Shown: piece after piece, positions 1 through 6,822 of the stretch
Numbering within the stretch: the stretch's first letter is position 1
How the letters are laid out: each line of letters starts with the position of its first letter
Virus record (IMG/VR): IMGVR_UViG_3300031521_000381
Coordinates: 1-21,655 of that record
Length of the DNA: 21,655 nt
DNA from: a virus
Direction: 5' to 3' (one strand)
Translations under genes and position numbers: made by a program
The notes under the pieces: generated by a model
Told to the model about the DNA's origin: nothing
Databases searched by the model: none
What the model saw: only the letters and a program-made list of their open reading frames with translations

Positions 1-93
1 CCCGGCGAGCCCATGATCCGCGTCGGCAAGAAGGCCGCTGGCCGCGAGCTCGACGGCCGCACGTGGGACGAGTACCCAGAGGCGGTGTCCTGA
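1..93 (+). CDS. C-terminal end of a DUF5131 (phage Gp37/Gp68) family protein, partial
   Basis: An open frame enters from the left edge and stops at TGA 91-93, giving 30 residues. The tail VGKKAAGRELDGRTWDEYP is what I recognise as the usual C-terminus of the phage Gp37/Gp68 family (DUF5131), in which a G-K-(x)4-G-x-x-L-D-G-x-x-W-x-E/D-x-P end is common. The family is widespread in phages and its biochemical role is not established. The stop overlaps the ATG of the next gene by one base (TGATG), so the two are translationally coupled and belong to the same + strand operon. Only the end is visible, so the assignment rests on that tail. Confidence 0.75.
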   Translation, partial: PGEPMIRVGKKAAGRELDGRTWDEYPEAVS

Positions 94-425
94 TGGCCAC
101 CGCAGCAGTCACCGTGAACCTCACCGTCCGGCTCGATGAGGCCACCCGGCTGACCCTCGCCCACCTGTCCCAGATCGCGACCGTGTTCGGCATCGAAGCG
201 GCCATCACGTTCGACGACTTCGACCGGGCCGAACGGTTGATCAAGGGCTACGTCGACACGACGCTCACCTGCCTCGGGATCGAGCCCGTGTGCAGCTGCA
301 CCGCAGGCCGGCTCTGCCCGGACTGCGCAGCCGACCTCGCCGTACTCACCGCACGCCACAACCCGCTCGACGACATCGCCGCCGGGCTCCACAGACCCAC
401 TCACACCAGCAGGAGCATCGCGTGA
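93..425 (+). CDS. Small hypothetical phage protein with C-terminal Cys cluster
   Basis: A 110-residue protein of unknown function. I chose ATG 93, which overlaps the previous stop; an upstream in-frame GTG at 63 would lie inside the DUF5131 end. The first 70 residues (VNLTVRLDEATRLTLAHL and onward) look like a helical domain. Around residue 70-85 there is a cysteine cluster (CSCTAGRLCPDC) that could bind zinc. Its stop at 423-425 overlaps the GTG of the ATPase gene by four bases (GTGA), which supports translational coupling. It may be an accessory of the recombination block that follows, but that is inferred from position only. Confidence 0.7.
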   Translation: MATAAVTVNLTVRLDEATRLTLAHLSQIATVFGIEAAITFDDFDRAERLIKGYVDTTLTCLGIEPVCSCTAGRLCPDCAADLAVLTARHNPLDDIAAGLHRPTHTSRSIA

Positions 426-1642
426 AGATCATCCGACTTGAGGCCAGCAACGTGAAGAGACTGAAGGCCGTCGAGATCAAGCCCGACGGAACCTTGCAGG
501 TCGTCACCGGCCGCAACGCCCAAGGCAAGAGCAGTGTTCTCGACGCGATCTGGTTGGCGCTCGGTGGCGGGACCGCTGCCCGCGAAACCCCGCGCCCCGT
601 CCGAGACGGCGAAGGAGAGGCGCACGTCACCCTCGACCTGGGCGACCTCGTCGTGACCCGCACATGGGACACGGAGAAGGAGAATACCACCCTGACCGTC
701 ACCGCCCCGGATGGTGCCAAGTACAACTCGCCGCAGACACTGCTTGACCAGCTGGTGGGAAAGCTGTCGTTCGACCCGCTCGCGTTCACCCGCCTGTCGG
801 GACGCGACCAGCGGCAGGCGCTGCTCGACCTCCTCGGCCTCGACTTCACCGCCGAGGATCGGGAACGGGCCCGGCTGTACGAGGTGCGGCTCGACACGGG
901 GCGTCAGGCGCACGCGTTCGGTGACCTGCCGAAGTTGGAGAAGGACGCCATCCTCACTGAGACGCCTGCTACCGCGATCCTCGACCGGATCAGCAAGGCA
1001 CAGGACGAGTGGAACCGCATCCGGAGCCTCGAAGACAACCAGCGGGCCAACATCGCTGCGGCCGAAGATCTCGAGCGACAGGCCAAGGAGTTGCAGGCGA
1101 AAGCCAAGGGACTCCGGGAAGGTGCCGGCCAGATGCAGGACTTGCTCAACAACACCCCCGCACCAGATGACGTCGCCGAGCTTCGCGCCGAGCTCGCCAC
1201 AATCGAGGAACGCAACAAGGTCGCCCGCGACAACCAGCGCGTCGCTGCCGGCCGCCAGCAGCAGAAGGCGCTCGAGGACAAGTACACGGCGCTCGGTCAG
1301 CAGATCGCGACCATCGACGACTGCAAGGCCAAGGCCCTCGCCGCCGCTGAGATGCCAGTCGACGGGCTCGGCTTCGACGAGCAGGGCGTCACGTTCCGTG
1401 GTGTCCCGTTCCAGCAAGCCAGCAGCGCCGAGTAGATCCGGGTCAGCCTGGCCATGGCCATGGCGCTGAACCCATCCCTGCGCGTCATCAGGATCATGGA
1501 CGGCTCCCTGCTGGACGCCGAGTCGATGAAGGCCATCGCGGCGATGGCGAAGGACTCTGACTACCAGGTGTGGATCGAACGCGTCTCGGACGACGCCAAG
1601 GGTGCCGTCGTGATCGAGGACGGATCGGTGGTCGCACGATGA
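422..1642 (+). pseudogene. Rad50/SMC-like AAA ATPase interrupted by an in-frame amber codon
   Basis: The gene starts at GTG 422. Residues 30-38 (GRNAQGKSS) form a Rad50/SMC-type Walker A loop after a short N-terminal strand (KIIRLEASNVKRLKA). Residues about 190-310 are Gln/Glu/Lys/Ala rich and look like coiled coil. Codon 338 (bases 1433-1435) is TAG, directly after ASSAE, the part that corresponds to the ABC signature. The same frame then runs on without a gap to TGA 1640-1642. It encodes the Walker B/D-loop-like segment LRVIRIMDGSLLD, which belongs to the same domain. In homologues I would expect Q (CAG) at the amber position, so a single C-to-T change explains it. Other genes here end in TAG (3170, 12906, 13891, 14975, 19175), so TAG is not reassigned. 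As written, the product is a 337-residue fragment without Walker B. Restart at ATG 1454 could give a 62-residue tail. A sequencing error or amber suppression are alternatives. Its likely role is in recombination or end processing together with the following nuclease. Confidence 0.85.
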
Positions 1643-2100
1643 GCACCATCCTGACGGGGCAGGTGACCGGCGCCGAGTTCGTCCGCGAGGAAACCGTCCG
1701 GTGCGACTGCGTGGACTTCGGCGGATGCTGCAGCTGCTGCACCAACGGCCAGAGCAAGCCCGGCACCTACCTGGAGGTTCGCCTTGACGGTGACTCGCCA
1801 GTCACCCTCGGCGGGCGGGTGGCGATCGCCTACGCATCCACACCTCAGTCGGTACTCGACATCGCAGTGGAGCGGGCAACACACGCGGAACGCGGATGGA
1901 CCGCCGAGCACGACGCCGAGCACGGCACGGGGCATCTGACCCGTCTTGCGGGCGACCACCTTCGTGGGCTTGCCGCTGACCGGGTCAACCACCGGAGCAC
2001 GTTCGACAGCGACCGATCACATCTGGTCAAGGCTGCCTCACTACTGGTCGCCGCGATCGATCTACTCGACGCTGTCGCTGCGGGGGACGACCGTGGCTAA
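1639..2100 (+). CDS. Conserved actinophage hypothetical protein, Cys-rich N-terminus
   Basis: A 153-residue protein starting at ATG 1639, which overlaps the ATPase stop by four bases. Residues 22-34 contain six cysteines (CDCVDFGGCCSCC), enough for a metal site. The second half has the pattern W-T-x-E-H-D-x-E-H-G near residue 90 and a helix with LVKAASLLVAAIDLLDA near the end. I recognise this as the form of a common small phage protein (GWTPEHD...HG followed by DLVKAGALILAEIERLD-like helices) of unknown function. It is therefore a conserved early protein, possibly a fusion of a Cys-rich head to that domain. The next gene starts inside it at GTG 2093. Confidence 0.75.
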   Translation: MSTILTGQVTGAEFVREETVRCDCVDFGGCCSCCTNGQSKPGTYLEVRLDGDSPVTLGGRVAIAYASTPQSVLDIAVERATHAERGWTAEHDAEHGTGHLTRLAGDHLRGLAADRVNHRSTFDSDRSHLVKAASLLVAAIDLLDAVAAGDDRG

Positions 2101-3172
2101 GCCCGCGCCCAAGCTGCTGCCCTGCCGCCACTTCTCCCAGGACGGCACCGACCACTGCCGCATCTGCGCAGAGAAGAAGGTCGTCGAGAACCTCCAGATC
2201 CGTGCCGAACTCGACGCTGCCACACCGAGCCGCCCGGACCCTACCTCACCTGCCGGTGCGGAACCGGCAGGTGTCGCTGCGGCCTCGGAGACGGCTAGCC
2301 GCCCCACCATCACCAAGGCCGGCATCTACGACGGCCTGAGCCACGACGACTACCACAACGACCCGATCCCCGGCGGCTCCCTCTCGTCGACCGGTGTGCG
2401 GATGCTGACCGACCCGTCGTGTCCCGCTCTGTACCGGTGGGAGACGGATCACCGCGAAGACCGTGAGGTCACGGACGCGATGGAGTTCGGGCAGGCGTAC
2501 CACACGCTCGCGTTCGGGGTCGGCCCGGAGATCGCGCTCATCCCTGACGGTGTGCTCGCCAAGAACGGTGCCACGTCGACGACGGCCGCGAAGGAGTTCA
2601 TCGACAACGCCCGCTACGAGGGCAGGATCCCCCTCAAGGCTGCCGCGATTGAACGCCTCGAAGCCATGGTTGCCGTGCTCCGCGCAGACCCGATCTTCGC
2701 CGCGGCCAGCAAGACCGGGAAGCCCGAACAGTCGTTCTTCTGGCAGGACCTGTACGGCGTGTGGTGCCGCGGCCGTGTCGACTGGCTACCCGACCCGGGC
2801 AAAGGCCGGCTGATCGTGCCCGACCTGAAGTCTGCCGAGACTGCGCATCCTGGGGAGTTCGGCCGGGTCGCTGCGAAGAACTTCGGCTACGCCCAGCAGG
2901 CCGACTGGTACCTCCGCGGTCTCCGCGCTGTCGGTGCCGGCGACAAGCGGTCCGTGTTCGTGTTCTTCCCGCAGGAGAAGAAGCCGCCCTACCTGGTGCA
3001 GCCGATCCAGCTGGACGCCGAGTCGATGCGGGTCGGGGAGATCCTCAACGACCGCGCCCTCGAAACGTATGCGCGCTGCGTCGAGACCGGCACGTGGCCT
3101 GGCTATCACGACGGTGTCGCGCTCGCGTCACTTCCGCACTGGTTCATCCAATCCGTCTTCGAAAGCGAGTAG
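2093..3172 (+). CDS. RecE-like PD-(D/E)XK exonuclease
   Basis: A 359-residue protein starting at GTG 2093, preceded by a GGGGGA ribosome site and overlapping the previous gene by eight bases. Residues 8-25 hold a small Cys/His cluster (CRHF...HCRIC), followed by a Pro/Ala/Ser-rich linker to about residue 75. The nuclease core shows the PD-(D/E)XK pattern: E212 in KPEQSFFW, D230 in RGRVDWL, D244-x-K246 in PDLKS, then a helix with YAQQADWYLRGL. This matches the RecE/Cas4-like superfamily (DUF3799-type phage nucleases), which resects double-stranded DNA ends for single-strand annealing. The neighbours, an SMC-like ATPase upstream and a candidate annealing protein downstream, fit a phage recombination module. 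It ends in TAG 3170-3172. Exact polarity and substrate cannot be read from sequence. Confidence 0.88.
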   Translation: MAKPAPKLLPCRHFSQDGTDHCRICAEKKVVENLQIRAELDAATPSRPDPTSPAGAEPAGVAAASETASRPTITKAGIYDGLSHDDYHNDPIPGGSLSSTGVRMLTDPSCPALYRWETDHREDREVTDAMEFGQAYHTLAFGVGPEIALIPDGVLAKNGATSTTAAKEFIDNARYEGRIPLKAAAIERLEAMVAVLRADPIFAAASKTGKPEQSFFWQDLYGVWCRGRVDWLPDPGKGRLIVPDLKSAETAHPGEFGRVAAKNFGYAQQADWYLRGLRAVGAGDKRSVFVFFPQEKKPPYLVQPIQLDAESMRVGEILNDRALETYARCVETGTWPGYHDGVALASLPHWFIQSVFESE

Positions 3173-3176
3173 TTCC

Positions 3177-4010
3177 GTGACCGATTCCCTTGAGCGTTTC
3201 ATGCCTCCCGTACCGGCCGGCCGCACCACACAGACCACGATGGTTGAGCAGTCCAGAGCCGTCGCCGAAGTGCAGGCTGCTGTCACCGTGGCGCTGCAGT
3301 TCCCGCGCGACATGGCCCGCGCCTACGCCGAGATGAAGGCAGCCTGCGGCCGGCTCCAGCTGGCCAAGCGCGCGTTCTACTCGGTGCCCAACCGCGGCAA
3401 CGGACCCTCCGTGCACCTCGCCCGGGAGCTCGCCCGCATCTGGGGCAACATCGACTACGGCGTCCGTGAACTGTCCCGCGACGACACGGCTGCCATGTCT
3501 GAGGTGCAGGCCTACGCGTGGGACCAGCAGACCAACACCCGCTCTAGCCGCACCTTCCAGGCACCCCACGCTCGGATGAAGGGCAAGAACCGCGAGGTCC
3601 TCGTCGACCTTGACGACATCTACCGCAACAACCAGAACGTGGGCGCCAAAGCCGTCCGGGAAACCATCTTCTCCGTCCTCCCCGCCGAGTTCGTCGAAGA
3701 AGCACAGAACACCTGCCGCCAGACGCTGGAGAACGGCGATGGGGTGCCGCTCGAGAAGCGGATCTCCGACGCGGTCGCAGCGTTCAGCAGCATCCACATC
3801 GGCGTCGACCGGCTCGAAGCGAAGATCGGCAAGGCCCGCGGCCAGTGGGGCGCGCAGCAGGTTGCCGACATGGGCATCTGGTACACGTCCATCACCCGTG
3901 ACGGCATCGACGCATCGTCGCTGCTGCCCGAGGTCATCGTGACTGCCGCCGAACTGGCCGGAGACGGCCCCAACATTCCGCCGGCGAGCAACGCCACCTC
4001 AACCGAATGA
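3177..4010 (+). CDS. Conserved phage protein, candidate single-strand annealing (RecT-like) protein
   Basis: A 277-residue protein read from GTG 3177, four bases after the nuclease stop; ATG 3201 or 3240 are possible alternatives. The core motifs are VPNRGNGPSVHLARELARIW (about residues 76-95), an AYAWDQQTNTRSSRTF strand region, HARMKG, and DIYRNNQNVGAKAVRE. I recognise this as a family that sits next to RecE-like nucleases in many Gram-positive phages, and I think it is the annealing partner. The identification as RecT-like rests on that position and a general resemblance, not on a diagnostic catalytic motif. It would coat or anneal single strands made by the nuclease. The ending is Ser/Thr/Ala rich and looks disordered. 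A perfect stem-loop begins directly after its stop. Confidence 0.6.
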   Translation: MTDSLERFMPPVPAGRTTQTTMVEQSRAVAEVQAAVTVALQFPRDMARAYAEMKAACGRLQLAKRAFYSVPNRGNGPSVHLARELARIWGNIDYGVRELSRDDTAAMSEVQAYAWDQQTNTRSSRTFQAPHARMKGKNREVLVDLDDIYRNNQNVGAKAVRETIFSVLPAEFVEEAQNTCRQTLENGDGVPLEKRISDAVAAFSSIHIGVDRLEAKIGKARGQWGAQQVADMGIWYTSITRDGIDASSLLPEVIVTAAELAGDGPNIPPASNATSTE

Positions 4011-4033
4011 CCCGCAGCCACCACGGCTGCGGG
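4011..4033 (+). other. Perfect 9-bp stem-loop after the recombination block
   Basis: Bases 4011-4019 (CCCGCAGCC) and 4025-4033 (GGCTGCGGG) are perfect inverted repeats around the loop ACCAC. The hairpin begins one base after the stop of the preceding gene and is not followed by a T-run, so it is terminator-like or an RNA-processing or stability element and not a classical rho-independent terminator. It is also the reason I do not start the next gene at ATG 4007: the better start is ATG 4064 behind AGAAAGGGAT. Confidence 0.55.
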
Positions 4034-4063
4034 GGAACAGACCCCAACCAAGAAAGGGATCGC

Positions 4064-4443
4064 ATGACCGAACGGATCTACACCAACACCAGAACGGGCG
4101 AGGTGGTGGAGAACGTTGAACCCCGCCCGTTCGACCAAGTCCTCAGGGAACTCGGTGAGGGCGCAACCCTCTCCGAACTGTCGGAGGCCTTCTACGACGT
4201 CATCCAACGCGTGCAGGACACGTCCAAGGCCGGATCGGTGACCTTGCTCTGATCGTCGCGTTCGACGGTCAGGGACGCCTCGTCATCAAGGACGAGGTCA
4301 AGCAGAAGCTGCCCGAGTTCTCCCGCCCGGAGACCCGCTTCTTCGTCGACAAGACCGGCAACGCCAGCCGGCGTGACCCGAACCAACCCTTGCTGCCCTC
4401 CCTTGAGGACAAGCGCAACCAGAGAGAGGCCCAGAACTCATGA
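4064..4443 (+). pseudogene. Small conserved phage gene broken by a frameshift near 4249
   Basis: The start ATG 4064 follows a good ribosome site (AGAAAGGGAT, 4051-4060). The first frame encodes 62 residues with FDQVLRELGEGATLSELSEA and VQRVQDT..KAGSVT, then hits TGA at 4250-4252. The -1 frame from about 4249 continues as LIVAFDGQGRLVIKDEVKQK, LPEFSRPETRFFVDKTGN and RRDPNQPLLPSL to TGA 4441-4443, and has no ATG or GTG start of its own. Together they look like one small actinophage protein in which a beta-rich second half ends in FFVD..GN..R.DP.QP.LPL. A one-base deletion around 4244-4249 explains the break. No slippery heptamer is present (ACC TTG CTC TGA), so programmed frameshifting is unlikely. 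A sequencing error is possible. The second-frame stop overlaps the ATG of the DUF2303 gene by four bases, as expected for the undamaged gene. Confidence 0.75.
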
Positions 4444-5357
4444 CCCAACCCAACGACACTGCGATCCTCGACGGCATCGTCGAGGCGATCGACGATCGCG
4501 GCTACGCCCTGCTGACCGCGACCTCGCAGCAGGCGGTCCTGCCCCGGAAGCTCGACGAGGGCGTGTACGCCGTCCTCAACGACGACGGCGGCATCGACAT
4601 CCGGGAGACCGACGGCTACACCCAGCAGCGCGAGCACGACTGGGAACGGGCCCGGGCCGACAAGCCCGAGTTCGTGCACCGCTCCCCCATCCTGCTCGAC
4701 GTCGACAGCTTCATCGACTACGTCGCACACAACACCAGGAGCACCGACTTCACCGCGGTCGACGACTCGGGATTCGTGCACGGTTCCGGCGAGCTCGAGG
4801 TGTGGGCCAGCGTCGACGACCGCAAGATCACCGCCATCCTCGACGGCTACAACGGCCTCCGGAAGCACACCGCAACCCTCGCCCTGAAGACGTCGCGCGA
4901 GTGGAACGAGTGGCTCGGGATCGACGGCAAGCTCGTCGGCCAGGTCGAGTTCGCGCAGTTCATCGAGGACCACATCTCGACCATCGCCATGCCCGACGGC
5001 GGCCGTCTCGTCGACATCTGCGAGACGTTGACCGGCAACACCGGCGTGAACTGGAAGAGCCAGAACCTCGACAAGAACGGGCAGCGCAAGTTCGTCTACG
5101 AAGAGGTCATCGAAGCCAAGGCCGGCGCCAAGGGCGACCTCGACATCCCGACCGAACTCGTGCTGGTGCTCCGGCCCTTCCAAGGTTCCGAGCCGCAGTC
5201 GATCGTGGCCCGGTTCCGGTACCGGCTCGCTGAGGGCCAGCTGCGGATGGGCGTGAAGCTCGCCGAGCCGGAACGGACCTTGGAGGAAGCCTTCGACCGC
5301 ATCGTCGACGACGTGCAGGACCGGGTCCCGGTCCACGTCAACCACGGCCGTTCCTGA
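4440..5357 (+). CDS. DUF2303 (YfdQ-like) family protein
   Basis: A 305-residue protein starting at ATG 4440, which overlaps the end of the frameshifted gene. It matches what I know of the DUF2303/YfdQ family: a variable N-terminus with a YTQQREHDWERAR segment, a central SFIDYVAHN, an EFAQFIEDHISTIAMPDG motif around residues 170-187, and a C-terminal LVLRPFQGSEPQSIVARFRY region. Length is normal for the family. DUF2303 proteins are common in phages and prophages next to recombination genes and have no proven activity, so no function is assigned. After it the operon has its first gap of more than 80 bases, which contains a strong inverted repeat. Confidence 0.85.
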   Translation: MTQPNDTAILDGIVEAIDDRGYALLTATSQQAVLPRKLDEGVYAVLNDDGGIDIRETDGYTQQREHDWERARADKPEFVHRSPILLDVDSFIDYVAHNTRSTDFTAVDDSGFVHGSGELEVWASVDDRKITAILDGYNGLRKHTATLALKTSREWNEWLGIDGKLVGQVEFAQFIEDHISTIAMPDGGRLVDICETLTGNTGVNWKSQNLDKNGQRKFVYEEVIEAKAGAKGDLDIPTELVLVLRPFQGSEPQSIVARFRYRLAEGQLRMGVKLAEPERTLEEAFDRIVDDVQDRVPVHVNHGRS

Positions 5358-5367
5358 AGTTCCCCAC

Positions 5368-5408
5368 GGTTGGCCCGCCAGCGTCTTGGCGGGCACGGCG
5401 GGCCAACC
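5368..5408 (+). promoter_or_regulatory. Two mutually exclusive hairpins upstream of the surface-protein gene
   Basis: GGTTGGCCCGCC (5368-5379) pairs perfectly with GGCGGGCCAACC (5397-5408), a 12-bp stem. The inner piece GCCCGCCA (5373-5380) can instead pair with TGGCGGGC (5387-5394), giving an 8-bp stem with a six-base loop. The two structures share the left arm and cannot form together. No T-run follows. The element lies between the DUF2303 stop and the ribosome site (GGAGAG, 5431-5436) of the LAYTG gene, so it could be a terminator, an attenuator or a processing site. Function is inferred; the base pairing is seen directly. Confidence 0.6.
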
Positions 5409-5441
5409 CCTCATCCCCCGACTCATCGAAGGAGAGATCAA

Positions 5442-6221
5442 GTGAAGCGAGTATTCCTTGCGGCAGCTGCTGCTGTCTTGTCCGGCCTGTTCACTGTGTC
5501 TGTTGCGGCGGCATGCGAGCCGACGCCCACACCCAGCCCCACGGCCACCGTGTCTCCGACACCGGAGCCGACCCCCACCACGGCCAGCCCCGAACCGAGC
5601 CCGTCCGTGACGGAACCCACCCCGACCGTGACAGAGACGGCCACTGTGGAACCTTCCCCCTCAGCAACCGTGACAGAACCGCCCGTTGTGGAACCTTCGG
5701 AGACGCCGACCGCAGAGCCGACGCCAACCGTCACCCCGACCGAGCCAGAACCGAGCCCATCCGTCACGGAACCGACGCCGAGCGTCACGCCCAGCGAGAC
5801 CCCTGTCCCGTCCGGAACGCCGACCGTCACGCCTGAGCCGACCGCCTCCGAAGCTCCAACCACGGCACCCACGCCCACCGTCACCCCGACGCCGACACCC
5901 ACACCCGAGGTTGTCGTCTCCTACCAGTGGTTCAAAGGCAAAGCGCCCTGCGGCGCCACCGAAGTCCAGTGGACGTTGACCCGATACACGTGGACCACCG
6001 ACCCCATCACCGGGAAGGTCACGTTCGACGAGTTCGTGTGGGACCGCGAGATGCGCGACATCCCGGCGAAGGACCGCATCACCTGCCCCACCAGCGACAC
6101 CCTGGCCTACACCGGCAGCGACATCACCCTGAATCTGGCGTACCTGGTGGCCGGCTTCGCTGCCCTGCTGATCGGTTCCCTGGCCGTGTCGGTAGCGCGC
6201 GGGAAGCGGTGGACCCGATGA
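5442..6221 (+). CDS. Secreted Pro/Thr/Ser-rich surface protein with LAYTG sortase signal
   Basis: A 259-residue protein from GTG 5442 with GGAGAG six bases upstream. Residues 1-24 are a signal peptide (KR, then a hydrophobic Ala/Leu/Val run, cut near VAAAC; the Cys gives only a weak lipobox). Residues about 25-170 are a low-complexity stalk of Pro, Thr, Ser, Glu and Val. Residues about 175-219 form a small domain with two cysteines and Trp/Tyr (YQWFKGKAPC ... DRITC). Residues 221-225 are LAYTG, followed by a hydrophobic helix and the basic tail RGKRWTR: a complete cell-wall sorting signal of the LAXTG type used by class E sortases. The protein should be displayed on the host wall. A phage might use this for lysogenic conversion, adsorption blocking or superinfection exclusion (inference). 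The gene sits in the early operon beside a small membrane protein. Confidence 0.85.
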   Translation: MKRVFLAAAAAVLSGLFTVSVAAACEPTPTPSPTATVSPTPEPTPTTASPEPSPSVTEPTPTVTETATVEPSPSATVTEPPVVEPSETPTAEPTPTVTPTEPEPSPSVTEPTPSVTPSETPVPSGTPTVTPEPTASEAPTTAPTPTVTPTPTPTPEVVVSYQWFKGKAPCGATEVQWTLTRYTWTTDPITGKVTFDEFVWDREMRDIPAKDRITCPTSDTLAYTGSDITLNLAYLVAGFAALLIGSLAVSVARGKRWTR

Positions 6222-6436
6222 GTACCGCCCAAACCCGCCGTTGGTCCGGTGAAGCGAGACGGACCCAGACGGCCGACCCCACATGGGTACGGGCACTCGT
6301 CGTGTTCGGGATCGTCGCACTCGACATCGTGCTGTGGGCGGCCATCATCTGGGGAGCCGCCACGGTGATCGGCTGGCTCACATCCGTGCCTGTGCTGCTC
6401 GTGCATCTGGCCCAGGCTGTGGCGGCGTCACGATGA
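6218..6436 (+). CDS. Small membrane protein
   Basis: A 72-residue protein from ATG 6218, overlapping the end of the surface-protein gene by four bases. After a charged N-terminus (about 24 residues with several Arg) there are one or two hydrophobic helices: VRALVVFGIVALDIVLWAA, then IIWGAATVIGWL and VPVLLVHLAQAVAA. No enzyme motif is present. Coupling to the LAYTG gene suggests that both act at the envelope. A role as partner in superinfection exclusion, or as a holin-like protein, is possible but cannot be distinguished from sequence. The lysis genes are not in this window, which makes a holin less likely. Confidence 0.7.
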   Translation: MSTAQTRRWSGEARRTQTADPTWVRALVVFGIVALDIVLWAAIIWGAATVIGWLTSVPVLLVHLAQAVAASR

Positions 6437-6822
6437 GCAACTTCAACAGCGCCACCGTTCGCGGCGCATGGCACGACGCGACCTGCCCGGCAGGCCCCGA
6501 GTGCTCAGACCGCAGCATGCACGCCATGTCGCTCGACTACATGGTGGCGCCGCTCGACCGGTTCCTGACAGCCCTTCCTTCTCCGACGCTAGATGACCCA
6601 GGGCAGTCCGCGACGATCACCATCCCCCGTCCACATGTCCCGTTCGGCCCGAAGGGTGTCACCGCCGAGAAGGCCGACGCTGACTACCTGCGGTCCGCGG
6701 TGGGCAACATCGAGTTCTCCGTCGAACGCGGCCGAGCGCTGTGGGGGTCGAACCTCACGGCGACGATCATCAAGCTCCTGCGTGACGCAGCTGACGCGAT
6801 CGAGACGCAGGTGCAGCCGTGA
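6433..6822 (+). CDS. Hypothetical phage protein
   Basis: A 129-residue protein from ATG 6433, overlapping the previous stop by four bases. The N-terminus contains two Cys and several His (HDATCPAGPECSD, then MHAM). A central stretch is Pro-rich (IPRPHVPFGPKG), and the C-terminal part looks helical (SNLTATIIKLLRDAADAIET). I do not recognise the family. Position in the tightly coupled early operon and normal composition support a real gene. Its stop overlaps the GTG of the deoxyribosyltransferase-like gene. Confidence 0.65.
   Translation: MSNFNSATVRGAWHDATCPAGPECSDRSMHAMSLDYMVAPLDRFLTALPSPTLDDPGQSATITIPRPHVPFGPKGVTAEKADADYLRSAVGNIEFSVERGRALWGSNLTATIIKLLRDAADAIETQVQP

Noticed and set aside
401-1417. 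A 338-codon open frame on the - strand opposite the ATPase
   Set aside because: Antisense shadow of a gene with visible Walker motifs; no motif of its own.
1433-1435. TAG reassigned to glutamine throughout the phage
   Set aside because: TAG ends several other genes at sensible places (3170, 12906, 13891, 14975, 19175), so a phage-wide recoding does not fit.
4244-4252. Programmed ribosomal frameshift
   Set aside because: There is no X-XXY-YYZ heptamer. A +1 shift at CTC-TGA would enter a frame that does not resemble the family; only the -1 frame does.
4269-5441. A 390-codon open frame on the - strand over DUF2303
   Set aside because: Shadow of the DUF2303 gene; low-complexity Val/Asp/Gly/Leu composition and no operon partner on the - strand.
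5515-5525. Lipoprotein signal in the LAYTG protein
   Set aside because: The cysteine follows VAAA, without Leu/Val/Ile at -3, and the protein already has a complete sortase signal; ordinary signal peptidase cleavage is more likely.
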